A stretch of DNA of 64,000 nt, taken from the NCBI RefSeq assembly GCF_001598355.1, contig NZ_BCYU01000004.1:1-64000 (forward strand), in the 5' to 3' direction. This DNA is from Sphingomonas asaccharolytica NBRC 15499. GTDB taxonomy: Bacteria; Pseudomonadota; Alphaproteobacteria; Sphingomonadales; Sphingomonadaceae. The notes below the pieces were generated by a model. That model did not search any database and was not told the origin of the DNA. It was given only the letters and a program-made list of their open reading frames with translations. Below are positions 44,090 through 53,533 of the stretch, in pieces. Position 1 is the stretch's first letter; every line of letters begins with the position of its first letter. The translations under genes were made by a program, and so were the position numbers.

Positions 44090-45298
44090 TTGCGTTGTTT
44101 TTCGGTATTAAATTTCGGTAGCCCGCCGCGGCGAAAGGCTTTTACGCGTCTCGGCGTAGCGATAGTCTGCTTGCTGACCTCTGGCTGCGCGATTGCGCCC
44201 GGCGGAGGCCCGAGTTCGCGCGCGGTATGGCACGCCAATTCGTCCGCGCTGGGCAATTCAAAGATCGCGGTCGTCGACGTGACCGACGACATCGCACGCG
44301 GCCTGATCAACGCCAGCCATGCGAGCCAGTTCTCCGATACGCTAGGCCCGGGCAAGCCGATCGGCGCCATCATCGGTGCCGGCGACGTGCTTGATATCGC
44401 GATCTGGGAAGCCCCGCCCGCGGCGCTGTTCGGCATGACCGGCGGAGATCCCCGGTTGACGTCGTCAAGTTCCACCGCGCGCGGCACATCAATTCCCGAG
44501 CAGATGATCAACGCCGAAGGTCAGGTGATCGTGCCGTTCGTCGGTGCCGTGAACGCCGTCGGCCGCACGCCGACCGATATCGAACGCGAGATCGCCCGGC
44601 GGCTGATCGGCAAGGCCCATCAGCCACAGGTGATCGTGCGGGTCGTGCGCAACGTATCCAGCGCAGTGACGGTGGTGGGCGACGTCGCCGGCAGCACGCG
44701 CGTTCCGCTGACCACGAAGGGCGAGCGCCTACTTGATGTGCTGGCGAGCGTCGGCGGCGTGAAGCAACCGCTCAACAAGACCTCGATCCAGATCACACGG
44801 GGGGCGAAAGTGGTTTCGATGCCGCTCGACACGATCATTCGTGATCCGCGGCAGAACATCATCTTGCGACCCGACGACGTAGTCGCCGCGCTCTTCCAGC
44901 CTTACAGTTTCGTCGCGCTCGGTGCGACCGGACGCAACGAGGAATTGCCATTCGAAGCGACCGGTATCACCCTATCGCAGGCGCTCGGCCGTGTCTCCGG
45001 CCTGCAAGATGCGCGGGCCAACGTGAAGGGCGTCTTCATCTTCCGGTTCGAGGATCCTGCGGCGCTCCCCACGGCTACGGTACAAACCGCCCATTTGACA
45101 CCTGACGGCAAAGTCCCGGTGATTTATCGGGTCGATTTGAGCGATCCGGCATCGCTGTTCATTTCGCAATCCTTTCCGATACGGAACAAGGACGTGCTCT
45201 ACGTATCGAACGCGCCGCTCGCGGATATCCAGAAGTTTATCAGCGTGCTCTATTCCGCCGTGTTGCCGGTCGCTACGGCGGCTGCTGTGGCACCCTAG
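44090..45298 (+). CDS. kpsD: KpsD/BexD-like capsule export outer-membrane lipoprotein
   Basis: Outer-membrane polysaccharide export (OPX) protein forming the exit for capsule. The 402-residue product has a signal peptide with lipobox T-S-G-C. The polysaccharide-export domain has G-A-G-D-V-L-D-I-A-I-W-E, then two SLBB-type domains (V-T-V-V-G-D-V-A-G ... and ... V-A-L-G-A-T-G). Size fits the BexD/CtrA/VexA branch rather than long KpsD. Start is TTG 44090 with GGGCAGAGA upstream; no ATG precedes the signal. Confidence 0.87.
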   Translation: MRCFSVLNFGSPPRRKAFTRLGVAIVCLLTSGCAIAPGGGPSSRAVWHANSSALGNSKIAVVDVTDDIARGLINASHASQFSDTLGPGKPIGAIIGAGDVLDIAIWEAPPAALFGMTGGDPRLTSSSSTARGTSIPEQMINAEGQVIVPFVGAVNAVGRTPTDIEREIARRLIGKAHQPQVIVRVVRNVSSAVTVVGDVAGSTRVPLTTKGERLLDVLASVGGVKQPLNKTSIQITRGAKVVSMPLDTIIRDPRQNIILRPDDVVAALFQPYSFVALGATGRNEELPFEATGITLSQALGRVSGLQDARANVKGVFIFRFEDPAALPTATVQTAHLTPDGKVPVIYRVDLSDPASLFISQSFPIRNKDVLYVSNAPLADIQKFISVLYSAVLPVATAAAVAP

Positions 45299-45411
45299 CG
45301 TTTGACGCGATTCTGACGAATGTGTTGCCGCCCAGTTTCATCGCCCCGTATTCAATGCGGTTTCTGTCGCGTGCTCATCTCAAACCGCAAGAAAAGAACT
45401 GATCTGGAATT

Positions 45412-46527
45412 ATGAGTTTTCGTGACACGCTGACGCGACGGGCCAGCCGAATCGATCGCCTCTTCCTGATCGTGGTCGTCGTACCGACGCTGCTTTCCAT
45501 CCTTTATTTCGGTCTGTTGGCGTCCGACGTCTATGTTTCGGAATCTCGCTTCGTCGTTCGCAGCCCGGATAAACCCGCAGCCAGCAGCTTCGGCGTATTG
45601 CTGAAGGGAGTGGGCGTTTCGACTGCGGGGGACGAGGTCTTCGCAGCGCAGCAATTCGTGCTTTCGCGGGATGCGTTGCGGGCTCTCGACAAGGACGGCA
45701 GTTTTCGTAACGCCTATAGCGCGGGCTCAATCTCGGTCTTCGATCGGTTGAACCCGTTCGGCTTCTCGAAGTCGTTCGAGGGCATGTTCAGCTATTATAC
45801 GGGCAAGGTGCATGCGGATCATGACGCGACGTCGTCGATCACGACGCTTTCAGTGCGCGCCTTCCGGCCCGAAGATGCCGCTAGGTTCAATCGGCAGCTG
45901 CTCGATATGGCCGAAGCAACGGTCAATCGCCTCAACGATCGCGCCAGGCAGGATCTGATCCAAACGGCTTTCAAGGAGGTCGAGGACGCCAAGGAAAGAG
46001 CGCGTGTCGCAGCACTCGGCCTCTCGGCTTTCCGGAACCGCGAAGGTGTGCTCGACCCGGAGAAGCAGGCGACCGTTCAGATTCAGATGATCTCCAAGCT
46101 GCAGGACGAACTCATCGCGGCGCGCACCCAGCTCCAGCAATTGCGCACCATTGCGCCCGAGAATTCGCAGGTCGAGGTTCTCCAGGCGCAGATCCATGGG
46201 CTGGAGGCCGCCATCAAAGAGCAACTCGGTGCCGTGGCCGGCGGATCGCGTTCGCTATCCAGCACGGCGGCTCGATATCAGCGCCTAGCACTCGAAAGCC
46301 AGTTTGCCGACAAACAACTCGCGGCGGCAATGGCGTCGCTTCAGGATGCTGAAAACGAGGCGCTTCGCAAACACGCTTATGTCGAGCGGATCGTGCAGCC
46401 GAACCTGCCTGATTATCCAATCGAGCCACGCCGCTGGCGGGGAATCCTCTCGACCCTGATGTTCAGCTTCATTGCCTGGGCTGTACTCAGCATGCTGTTC
46501 GCCGGGATCAAAGAGCACGCGCAATGA
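45412..46527 (+). CDS. kpsE: Capsule export inner-membrane protein KpsE
   Basis: Periplasmic adaptor (BexC/CtrB/KpsE family) linking the ABC transporter to the outer-membrane pore. The 371-residue product has membrane helices at about 18-38 and 345-363 with a coiled-coil periplasmic region between. The start has D-V-Y-V-S-E-S-R-F-V-V-R-S-P and the C-terminal helix is preceded by P-N-L-P-D-Y-P-I-E-P-R-R, both family signatures. It overlaps kpsM by four bases. Confidence 0.92.
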   Translation: MSFRDTLTRRASRIDRLFLIVVVVPTLLSILYFGLLASDVYVSESRFVVRSPDKPAASSFGVLLKGVGVSTAGDEVFAAQQFVLSRDALRALDKDGSFRNAYSAGSISVFDRLNPFGFSKSFEGMFSYYTGKVHADHDATSSITTLSVRAFRPEDAARFNRQLLDMAEATVNRLNDRARQDLIQTAFKEVEDAKERARVAALGLSAFRNREGVLDPEKQATVQIQMISKLQDELIAARTQLQQLRTIAPENSQVEVLQAQIHGLEAAIKEQLGAVAGGSRSLSSTAARYQRLALESQFADKQLAAAMASLQDAENEALRKHAYVERIVQPNLPDYPIEPRRWRGILSTLMFSFIAWAVLSMLFAGIKEHAQ

Positions 46528-47327
46528 ACACGCCGTCCCCCGCCGTACCGTCGATCTTCGAGGCGCTCAGGGTTCAGGGCCGGGTGATCTATGCGCTGAT
46601 GATGCGCGAGGTGATCACACGCTATGGCCGACACAATATTGGCTTCCTGTGGCTTTTCGTCGAGCCTATGCTGTTCACACTCGCCGTCACGCTGCTTTGG
46701 GGTGGCCTCAAGCTGAACCACGTGAGCGCCCTGCCGATCACGGCTTTCGCCGTCACCGGCTATTCGAGCATCCTGCTCTGGCGCAACATGCCAGGGCGGC
46801 TGATCGGATCGGTGCAGCCCAATCTTTCACTGATGTATCACCGTCAAGTCAAGGTGATCGACGTCTTTGTCTCGCGGTTGCTGATCGAATTCATGGGCGC
46901 CACGATATCGTTCATCGCATTGACGATCATCTTCGCGACGTTCGACTGGATGTCGCTGCCCGAAGACCTGCTGAAGGTCATCGAGGGTTGGCTGATGCTG
47001 ACATGGTTCGGTTGCGCGCTCGCGATTCTCCTGGGCGCACTCGCCGAAGATTACGAGATCATCGAGAAGCTCTGGCACCCTCTTGCCTACATAATCATGC
47101 CGTTGTCGGGCGCTGGCTTCATCGTCGATACCCTCCCTAAGGAGGGGCAAGACGCGATCCTCTGGCTTCCGATGATCAATGGGGTGGAGTATATACGCGA
47201 GGGCTTCTTCGGCTCGGTCATCGTATCGCATTACGATATGGCGTATATGGCTGAGGCAAACTTGGTATTGACCGTGCTCGGCCTCGCCAAAATGCTCAAG
47301 ATCAGTCGCGAGGTTACTCCCGAATGA
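46524..47327 (+). CDS. kpsM: Capsule ABC transporter permease KpsM
   Basis: Inner-membrane permease of the capsule exporter (ABC-2 type). The 267-residue product has six hydrophobic segments. The N-terminus R-V-I-Y-A-L-M-M-R-E-V-I-T-R-Y-G-R-H-N-I-G-F-L-W is the KpsM/BexB cytoplasmic interface motif. It starts in the kpsE stop and overlaps kpsT, forming a coupled kpsE-M-T set. Confidence 0.94.
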   Translation: MNTPSPAVPSIFEALRVQGRVIYALMMREVITRYGRHNIGFLWLFVEPMLFTLAVTLLWGGLKLNHVSALPITAFAVTGYSSILLWRNMPGRLIGSVQPNLSLMYHRQVKVIDVFVSRLLIEFMGATISFIALTIIFATFDWMSLPEDLLKVIEGWLMLTWFGCALAILLGALAEDYEIIEKLWHPLAYIIMPLSGAGFIVDTLPKEGQDAILWLPMINGVEYIREGFFGSVIVSHYDMAYMAEANLVLTVLGLAKMLKISREVTPE

Positions 47328-47983
47328 TCCGGCTGCATGATATCTGCAAGAGCTATCATACCTCGCAGGGCCAGCACGAAGTCCTGAAGAACGTGAACGT
47401 TACGGTCGAGCGCGGCCAGAAGGTCGGCATCCTTGGCCGCAACGGTGCCGGCAAGTCGACCATGATCCGCCTGCTCAGCGGTGCCGAGCGCCCGACCTCG
47501 GGCAGTATCGAACGGACAATGTCGGTGTCATGGCCCCTCGCCTTCGGCGGAGCATTCCAGACGACGCTGACCGGCTACGACAATCTGCGGTTCATCTGTC
47601 GGATCTATGGGATCGATCCTACTGACAAGGTTGAATATGTTCAGGAATTCTCCGAGTTGGGTAGCTATCTGCGCGAGCCCATGCGTATCTATTCCTCGGG
47701 TATGCGTGCTCGCCTCGCCTTCGCGCTGTCGATGCTGATCGAATTCGACTGTTTCCTGATCGACGAGGTCGTTTCGGTGGGCGACGCGCGCTTTCACGAG
47801 AAGTGCCAGCGCGAGCTGTTCGATAAACGCGCCGATCGTGCGTTGATCATCGTATCGCACGATATGGGATATGTGCGTGAGCATTGCTCGAAATTGTGCG
47901 TTCTGTCGCAGGGCCATCTCTCCAGCTTCGACGACGCGGACGAGGCGTACGAATTCTACCACCGGGCCATCCATCTTCAGTGA
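47324..47983 (+). CDS. kpsT: Capsule ABC transporter ATPase KpsT
   Basis: Nucleotide-binding subunit partnering KpsM. In the 219-residue product Walker A is G-R-N-G-A-G-K-S-T, the ABC signature is Y-S-S-G-M-R-A-R-L-A-F-A and Walker B is C-F-L-I-D-E-V. It is as short as KpsT/BexA, lacking the carbohydrate-binding tail found in O-antigen exporters. Its stop overlaps the GTG of the next glycosyltransferase. Confidence 0.95.
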   Translation: MIRLHDICKSYHTSQGQHEVLKNVNVTVERGQKVGILGRNGAGKSTMIRLLSGAERPTSGSIERTMSVSWPLAFGGAFQTTLTGYDNLRFICRIYGIDPTDKVEYVQEFSELGSYLREPMRIYSSGMRARLAFALSMLIEFDCFLIDEVVSVGDARFHEKCQRELFDKRADRALIIVSHDMGYVREHCSKLCVLSQGHLSSFDDADEAYEFYHRAIHLQ

Positions 47984-49872
47984 GCGTGCCTAAAGGTCTG
48001 CCGCGGTCGCTCGCAGCCTTCGCAAGTGTGGCCGCGCTGCCATTTCAAGCGGCGAGAGCCTGGGCGACGATGGAACCACGGCATTGGTCTGCCGTTGCGG
48101 AGTGCCTGCTCGACATTGGGGCCGCACATACAAGCCGGTATTGGGTCGCGATCGCCCTAGGCACCGCATTGCGCCTGAGCGAGCGCTATGAGGAGAGCAT
48201 CGACTGTTTTGCGCAGGCAAGCCGCTTGAGGCCGACCAGTCCCCAGGCCTATCTCGCCCTTGGTCGAGCCTGTCGTGGCGCCGGTCGGCGCGCCGATGCG
48301 ATCACGGCGCTCAAAAAAGCGTCGTCCCTTGGCGCAACTCGCGCCGCTGGCGCGCAGCTTTGCCGGTACGGCGCGCGCGACGCCGCGCCCAACACGCGGC
48401 CCCATATCCACGCACTCGCCGACTATCCCGCATTTGCGAGACTGTTGACTGACCTGGAAGCTCCCGAGGCATTGCCCGCGCCCGCGCTCCGCGTGCACAT
48501 CGCCGGGCTCCCGGATTGCCCCGAGGCGACCGGGGCGACCGAGGTGACATTGCGCAGCCTTCGGATGCAACGTTACGCGCATTGGACAGCGAGCGTTACA
48601 GACCGAGGCGGCCACTGCGCAGTTGAACCGCGCACTTGGGACTTGATGATTGAGGCGGGTACCGAGCTCCATCCCCAGGCGCTCGGATGGATCGCCTGGG
48701 CGGCCAGTACGACCGAGGCAGATGTGATCTATAGCGATCATGACCAGTTCGTCCTGGATACCAACGGCGTTCGGGTAAGAGGGGCGCCAACCTTATACTC
48801 CATGGCCGACAGGATTTGGTTCTCACAGCCCGGATACGGCCCGCGATTGAAAGCGCAACGCTTCACCGCTGGGACGGATCAGCGCCTGGCGCACATACCG
48901 CTGGTTCTCGGGACCTTACCCCCGAACCCCGAAAAACGACTGCAGCCAGAGACGACACCAAACCAACAGCGCATATCCGTAATCATTCCCACGCGCGATA
49001 ATCCTGCCTTGCTCGAACGCTGTGTCGAAACGCTGCTCGCGACAGCGGCGCGCCCCGATCGCGTTGAACTCGTGATCGTCGACAATGGCAGCGTGCGCCC
49101 CGAGACGGTTGCGCTGCTCAGCCAGCTCGCCGCGCGGCCGAGAACACGCGTCGTGCCCTTTGTAGCCCCCTTCAATTGGTCTCGCGCGAACAACCTCGGA
49201 GCGGCCGCCGCCGAAGGCGATCACTTCCTGTTCCTCAACGACGACACCGAGATGCTCACGCCGGCTTGGGACAATATCCTGGCCGACTTGCTGAATGACC
49301 CGCTCAACGGCGTCGTCGGCGTTCGCATGATCTACCCCGATGGTACGATACAGCATGCGGGTTTTGTGTTTGGCATGGGCGACGGACCACAGCACGAAGG
49401 CCGCTGGATTTCCTCGGTCTGCGACGGGCCGGCCGGTCGCTGGGCCGCCACGCGGCAGGCCGCGGCTGTCACCGGCGCGTTCATAGCGACGCGACGGGAC
49501 CTGTTCGAGGAGATAGGCGGATTCGACGACGCGCGCCTAGCGATAGATTTTGCCGACCTCGACATGTGCCTAAGGGTGCGAGCGATGGGCAAGGCAGTGA
49601 TCTATACCGGCGCGATCACCGCGCTGCACCACGAATCAGTTTCGCGCGGCTTCAATCGCAGCCGCGCCAAGCGGCGACGGGTGAGACGCGAACTCGATAT
49701 CTTCCTTGCCCGTTGGGGCGACGCGGCGATAGCTGATCCCGGCTATAATCCGCTCTGGACGCGAGAAGATTGCAGTTTCGACGGATATGTCGTGCCAAAG
49801 ATAGCCGACATCTGTCGCCACATCCGCTTGTCGGCGGAGGCCAACCCTTGGCAAGTGCCACCGCCGCGCTAA
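47980..49872 (+). CDS. TPR-containing GT2 glycosyltransferase
   Basis: The 630-residue protein has a TPR-like helical N-terminus (about 30-115, with A-L-R-L-S-E-R-Y-E-E-S-I-D-C-F and a next repeat). A GT2 domain follows (about 325-570): I-S-V-I-I-P-T-R-D-N-P, F-L-N-D-D-T-E as the metal motif and E-I-G-G-F-D-D-A. It probably assembles the capsule backbone or a glycan side chain. GTG 47980 overlaps the kpsT stop, so it may be translated only with the exporter. Donor is unknown. Confidence 0.87.
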   Translation: MSVPKGLPRSLAAFASVAALPFQAARAWATMEPRHWSAVAECLLDIGAAHTSRYWVAIALGTALRLSERYEESIDCFAQASRLRPTSPQAYLALGRACRGAGRRADAITALKKASSLGATRAAGAQLCRYGARDAAPNTRPHIHALADYPAFARLLTDLEAPEALPAPALRVHIAGLPDCPEATGATEVTLRSLRMQRYAHWTASVTDRGGHCAVEPRTWDLMIEAGTELHPQALGWIAWAASTTEADVIYSDHDQFVLDTNGVRVRGAPTLYSMADRIWFSQPGYGPRLKAQRFTAGTDQRLAHIPLVLGTLPPNPEKRLQPETTPNQQRISVIIPTRDNPALLERCVETLLATAARPDRVELVIVDNGSVRPETVALLSQLAARPRTRVVPFVAPFNWSRANNLGAAAAEGDHFLFLNDDTEMLTPAWDNILADLLNDPLNGVVGVRMIYPDGTIQHAGFVFGMGDGPQHEGRWISSVCDGPAGRWAATRQAAAVTGAFIATRRDLFEEIGGFDDARLAIDFADLDMCLRVRAMGKAVIYTGAITALHHESVSRGFNRSRAKRRRVRRELDIFLARWGDAAIADPGYNPLWTREDCSFDGYVVPKIADICRHIRLSAEANPWQVPPPR

Positions 49873-50031
49873 TAGACGACGCCTCAATCTCTGCGATGTA
49901 TTTTCGGTTTTAGGTGAACGGCCTCCACCATTCACGGTCAGCGCGGATAAGGGTCCGGATTCACCGAGGTATTTTCAGTTCAGGCAGTGGCCTATCCTGA
50001 GTTGCGGAGCAGCCGTTTTTCTTTCGCGCAC

Positions 50032-51672
50032 TCAGGCAAGGCGATATGCGTAAATCCCTCCCGACGCGGAAACGACCAGAAGGTTGTCGGGTGTGATCGC
50101 AAGCGGACCTCCATGCGGCGCCGACCATACCGTCGGATTTCCCGACTGTTCGAGGTCGACGGCGTATGTCGTGGTATCGCTGGCGACGAACAAATGGCTG
50201 CCGGTGACCACCACGTTGCTGGTCAGAATCCCCTTGTCGGCCCCAAGGTCGATCGATGCCGTGACCGATCCGTTCGTCGTGTCGATTATGTCCACGACCG
50301 CGCTGTTCGCGCGGATCGCGTACAGCTTTCCGTCGCGTAGCGCCGGCTCCCCCGCATAACTCCGGCTGCTGTGCCAGAGCACCGAATCGCTGTTGATCGA
50401 GAACGCGACCAACGGCAATACTTGCCCTTTGGCCCTGTAGTCGGAGAAGGTGAACACGCGCCCAGTGCCGTCGAGGATGGGGCCGCCATAATAAGAGTTG
50501 GGACCGCCCGAGGAAACGAACGGGTTTTGGATCGCATGGACGATCGCTCCAGTGGTCCGCGACAAGGCGAACAGAGAGCCGGCGCTGAAGAAATAGACGA
50601 ACTTTCCGTCCGCCGCGACGCTTTCTCCTTCCCGAACAATCCCACTTCCCGATGGAAATGGTTGGCCAAGCCATTGGCGCGCGCCGGTGGCGGCATCGTA
50701 GCTGTAGATCACATTGCCGTCTTGGCCACCGGCATAATACCCTTCCGTCGCGTAGTACACGTTATCGTCGAGCGCCATCGGAGTGCCGTCGGCCGCGAAC
50801 CGGCCGGCAATGGGTAGCTCGCGCTGACGGTTGCCGCCATCGGCGCCCAGCACATACATCGAGACAGTGCCAAATATGGTCAAGTTCCTCGCCGCATGGA
50901 TCAGGCGACCATTGGCGTAGCTGGGCGGGCTGACATAGCCCTGAGTGGTATCGAACGCCCAGTCCTGCGTGCCCGACAGCGAATTTATCGCGAGCGTCCG
51001 AGGATTTCCCGATGCGTTTTGAGTCTGGATGTTGACGAATACCCTGCCGCGCCGAGCCGCGATTGGAGTCGGGATGTAACCCGCCGACGAATAGTCCGTC
51101 ATACTCCATGCTGTAGTGAAATCGGTGGTCTTGTATTTTACCGCGACATAGCCGGTATGCGCCGCATCGCGTTGAAAGGTTCCCCAATCCTTCAACCGCA
51201 CATCCAGAGACACCGCAAAAGAAGCTGTCGAACCGGGATAGACAGTGGCGCAATCCGCGGACGTGCATAGGCGAAACGTTACTGTACTCGCTTCCTGCCC
51301 GCCCGGACTGAACGGCGGCAGTTTCAGCGCAACAGGGAAGCTGGTGCCGGATGCTGTGGGGGGGGCGTCGAGCACATAGCGCTTACTGCCAATTGTAACG
51401 TCGGCGACGACCGGTTGTGAGCTGCTGCCGGTATAAGTCGCTGTGAACCCAAAGGTAGCGGCCTGTCCTTCATCCACGGTTACAGTCGCCGACGAGGCCG
51501 ACAGCGTAACCGGCAATGTTGCGGCAGGCGTAGGGGTGGGGGTGGGGGTGGGGGTAGGACTCCCCCCGCCTGGCACAGTGACCACTGGCGCGCCGTCGCC
51601 GCCGCATCCCGCCAGCGTCCCGAATATCAATATCAAGCAACCTGATGCCACATATCTGGAACGCATGATCAT
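50032..51672 (-). CDS. Lipoprotein with PQQ-like beta-propeller
   Basis: The 546-residue predicted lipoprotein has a lipobox L-A-G-C near residue 23, then a Thr-Pro tandem repeat (about 39-50) and an Ig-like domain (about 55-160). A PQQ-type beta-propeller (about 165-546) follows, with repeated W-x-x-x blades such as T-Q-D-W-A-F-D-T-T and A-R-Q-W-L-G-Q. Such propellers may bind quinone, sugar or protein partners. An alternative start is M-R-S-R-Y at 51666. Role is unknown; it lies between the capsule export genes and an acquired block. Confidence 0.72.
   Translation of the reverse strand: MIMRSRYVASGCLILIFGTLAGCGGDGAPVVTVPGGGSPTPTPTPTPTPAATLPVTLSASSATVTVDEGQAATFGFTATYTGSSSQPVVADVTIGSKRYVLDAPPTASGTSFPVALKLPPFSPGGQEASTVTFRLCTSADCATVYPGSTASFAVSLDVRLKDWGTFQRDAAHTGYVAVKYKTTDFTTAWSMTDYSSAGYIPTPIAARRGRVFVNIQTQNASGNPRTLAINSLSGTQDWAFDTTQGYVSPPSYANGRLIHAARNLTIFGTVSMYVLGADGGNRQRELPIAGRFAADGTPMALDDNVYYATEGYYAGGQDGNVIYSYDAATGARQWLGQPFPSGSGIVREGESVAADGKFVYFFSAGSLFALSRTTGAIVHAIQNPFVSSGGPNSYYGGPILDGTGRVFTFSDYRAKGQVLPLVAFSINSDSVLWHSSRSYAGEPALRDGKLYAIRANSAVVDIIDTTNGSVTASIDLGADKGILTSNVVVTGSHLFVASDTTTYAVDLEQSGNPTVWSAPHGGPLAITPDNLLVVSASGGIYAYRLA
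51530..51557. repeat. Hexamer tandem repeat (GGGGTG-type) encoding Thr-Pro
   Basis: About four to five copies of a G-G-G-G-G-T hexamer unit lie inside the lipoprotein gene and encode its Pro-Thr linker. In-frame slippage would change linker length without breaking the frame. Confidence 0.75.
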
Positions 51673-51849
51673 CCCCTAATGCGCGCTGCGCCGGGCCGCC
51701 GCCAGGCATGCTCGCCTCTCATTGATCGCCGGCCTTGTAGACTATGCATGGATAGTGATTGTGCCCCATGTATTTTCTAGCACGAAGATTGACATACAAG
51801 CAAAATTCCCCAAAATTTCCATATTCGCTTATGGCGATTACGGTGCCAG

Positions 51850-52110
51850 TTTTACTAAGGTCTAGGCTCGTTAGGGCCGCCACATGGCGGCCAAGTAGGT
51901 CTGACGTTGCGGTTCAAGGCCTATGGCGACGCCACGCCGGTCCCTTGAAGCGACAGAATACGCGTTCGACGACCTTGCGATGCCGTTTGGGCGGGCGCGA
52001 TCCGCGACAGCTGCGCATTCGAAACCGGAAGAATCTGCGATCTCCAAGCCTCCTAACCGGAAGCCTTGAATCGTCCCTTCGCTTGGGAATCCCGTTCATG
52101 GGTCCGGACC
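51850..52110 (-). pseudogene. Decayed IS5-like transposase fragment
   Basis: The minus strand reads P-P-K-R-H-R-K-V-V-E-R-V-F-C-R-F-K, like the end of IS5-group transposases (R-H-x-V-E-x-x-F-x-R-L-K). Past a frameshift another frame gives R-R-V-A-I-G-L-E-P-Q-R-Q-T-Y-L-A-A-M, like the terminal R-R-I-A-T-R-Y-D-K...Y-L-A-A. No full ORF, start or terminal repeats are seen. The rest of the gap 51673-52178 has no supported gene. Confidence 0.42.
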
Positions 52111-52178
52111 CTAGATTGTAGAACAATGCGAGCCGCAGATAATGAGGTTGAGATGCTTCTTATACAGAGAGAATTGTC

Positions 52179-53411
52179 ATGAAATACAAGACACTCGCTG
52201 CACTTTTCTTCATCACCCCTTCAGTGTGCTTCGGCCAAACGGTCCCTGGACCAACGTACACTATATCGAGAGCGGACGACGTCCTAACGGCTGGCCCCGC
52301 CTCACCAACCGCAGGCAGCACCGCCCAAGTGGACTCGGCTTGGCGGCAAGGTTCCACCGATATCTCAGTTGTCGGAGGTTTTTTTGACGACAACGTCTAT
52401 ATTGGACAAGGGTGGGCTAGAACATTCACTCCAGCCGACACAGGAAAAGGAAATGCCGGATCGGCAGCCACTTGGTCTCTGGCGATTAATAACGGCTCTC
52501 CTCAGCAAGTCGTCGGAAATATGTCCTGGGGATGGGCCAAAAAGAATAACAGCGTTATTTTTGGTAGTAATATCGTTGCAACAACGGATCAGAATTTAAG
52601 CAATGTCCAAGCAACCGGGCTCGAAATAGACATACAACCGGGATCCGGCACGAGTTTGAACGGGGCATCGGCTGGCCTTATCGTCAACAATTGGACCGTC
52701 GCAAATCCATCCAGCGCGATATCCATCAACAGAGACTCCGGAGGGACGTGGGCCGTCGGCCTCCAGTGTGCCCCGGGATCGGTCGTTGAGGGATGCGTTA
52801 TATTTCCAAATGGCGCTGCCGGAGGTGCAATCTTTAAGGGATCCGGCGCAAATTCTGCTTCAATCTATAATGCATCCGATTACCTTATCGCGAATGAAGG
52901 AACGAATGGCTTTGCGATCAAGGCGCAGAGCGGAGTTGCGAACCATCTCGTACTCTCAAGCTCAGGCTCGCTTCAGCTTCCTCAATATGGCCGTGGCGTC
53001 CTGACAACGGACGCGAGCGGAAATGTTACCGCAGGCAGTGCGCCAAGCTTCATCGGCGGTAACAATGGAGCAATAGCGATACTTGGCGGCGCCACGACCT
53101 ACATCCTAAATTGCGTCAACCCCACCTTCGGCTTGTGCGCAGCCGTAGCACCACTTGACGCCACCATTAAGAATCTTTTCGTAGTTACCAACACTGCTGC
53201 CGGAACCGGCCAGCAATATACGATCACCTTCGCAACGAACATATCGTCAACCGCTTTGAGCTGCACAATTTCGGACGCGGCCACGTCATGCTCCGACAAA
53301 ACTCATAGTGCAAATGTGATCGCCGGGCAGCAATACACGATCAAGCTCACCTCGAGCGCAAAAGCGGCTCCCGTAAATCTTACGTGGGGTGCCGAACTGG
53401 ATACACATTGA
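52179..53411 (+). CDS. Secreted, beta-rich protein of unknown function (fibre-like)
   Basis: The 410-residue product has a Sec signal peptide (about 1-19, S-V-C-F-G-Q). The body is rich in Gly, Ser, Thr and Asn with beta-strand spacing (S-G-A-N-S-A-S-I-Y-N-A-S and G-V-L-T-T-D-A-S-G-N-V-T), reminiscent of phage tail fibres. A disulfide-like Cys pattern lies near the C-terminus. GC is clearly lower than in the capsule genes, pointing to transfer. I do not recognise a family; enzymatic sites are not visible. Confidence 0.6.
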   Translation: MKYKTLAALFFITPSVCFGQTVPGPTYTISRADDVLTAGPASPTAGSTAQVDSAWRQGSTDISVVGGFFDDNVYIGQGWARTFTPADTGKGNAGSAATWSLAINNGSPQQVVGNMSWGWAKKNNSVIFGSNIVATTDQNLSNVQATGLEIDIQPGSGTSLNGASAGLIVNNWTVANPSSAISINRDSGGTWAVGLQCAPGSVVEGCVIFPNGAAGGAIFKGSGANSASIYNASDYLIANEGTNGFAIKAQSGVANHLVLSSSGSLQLPQYGRGVLTTDASGNVTAGSAPSFIGGNNGAIAILGGATTYILNCVNPTFGLCAAVAPLDATIKNLFVVTNTAAGTGQQYTITFATNISSTALSCTISDAATSCSDKTHSANVIAGQQYTIKLTSSAKAAPVNLTWGAELDTH

Positions 53412-53533
53412 CGCAGTTGTGATTTGCGCCCGGAAAAGCGACAGAGGGTAAAGACCTTATCCACTACAGCAGCGGAATCTGCCGAAACGTCCACTAACAC
53501 CCATGGTTAACGCCATAGGCCGTCACGACACGA

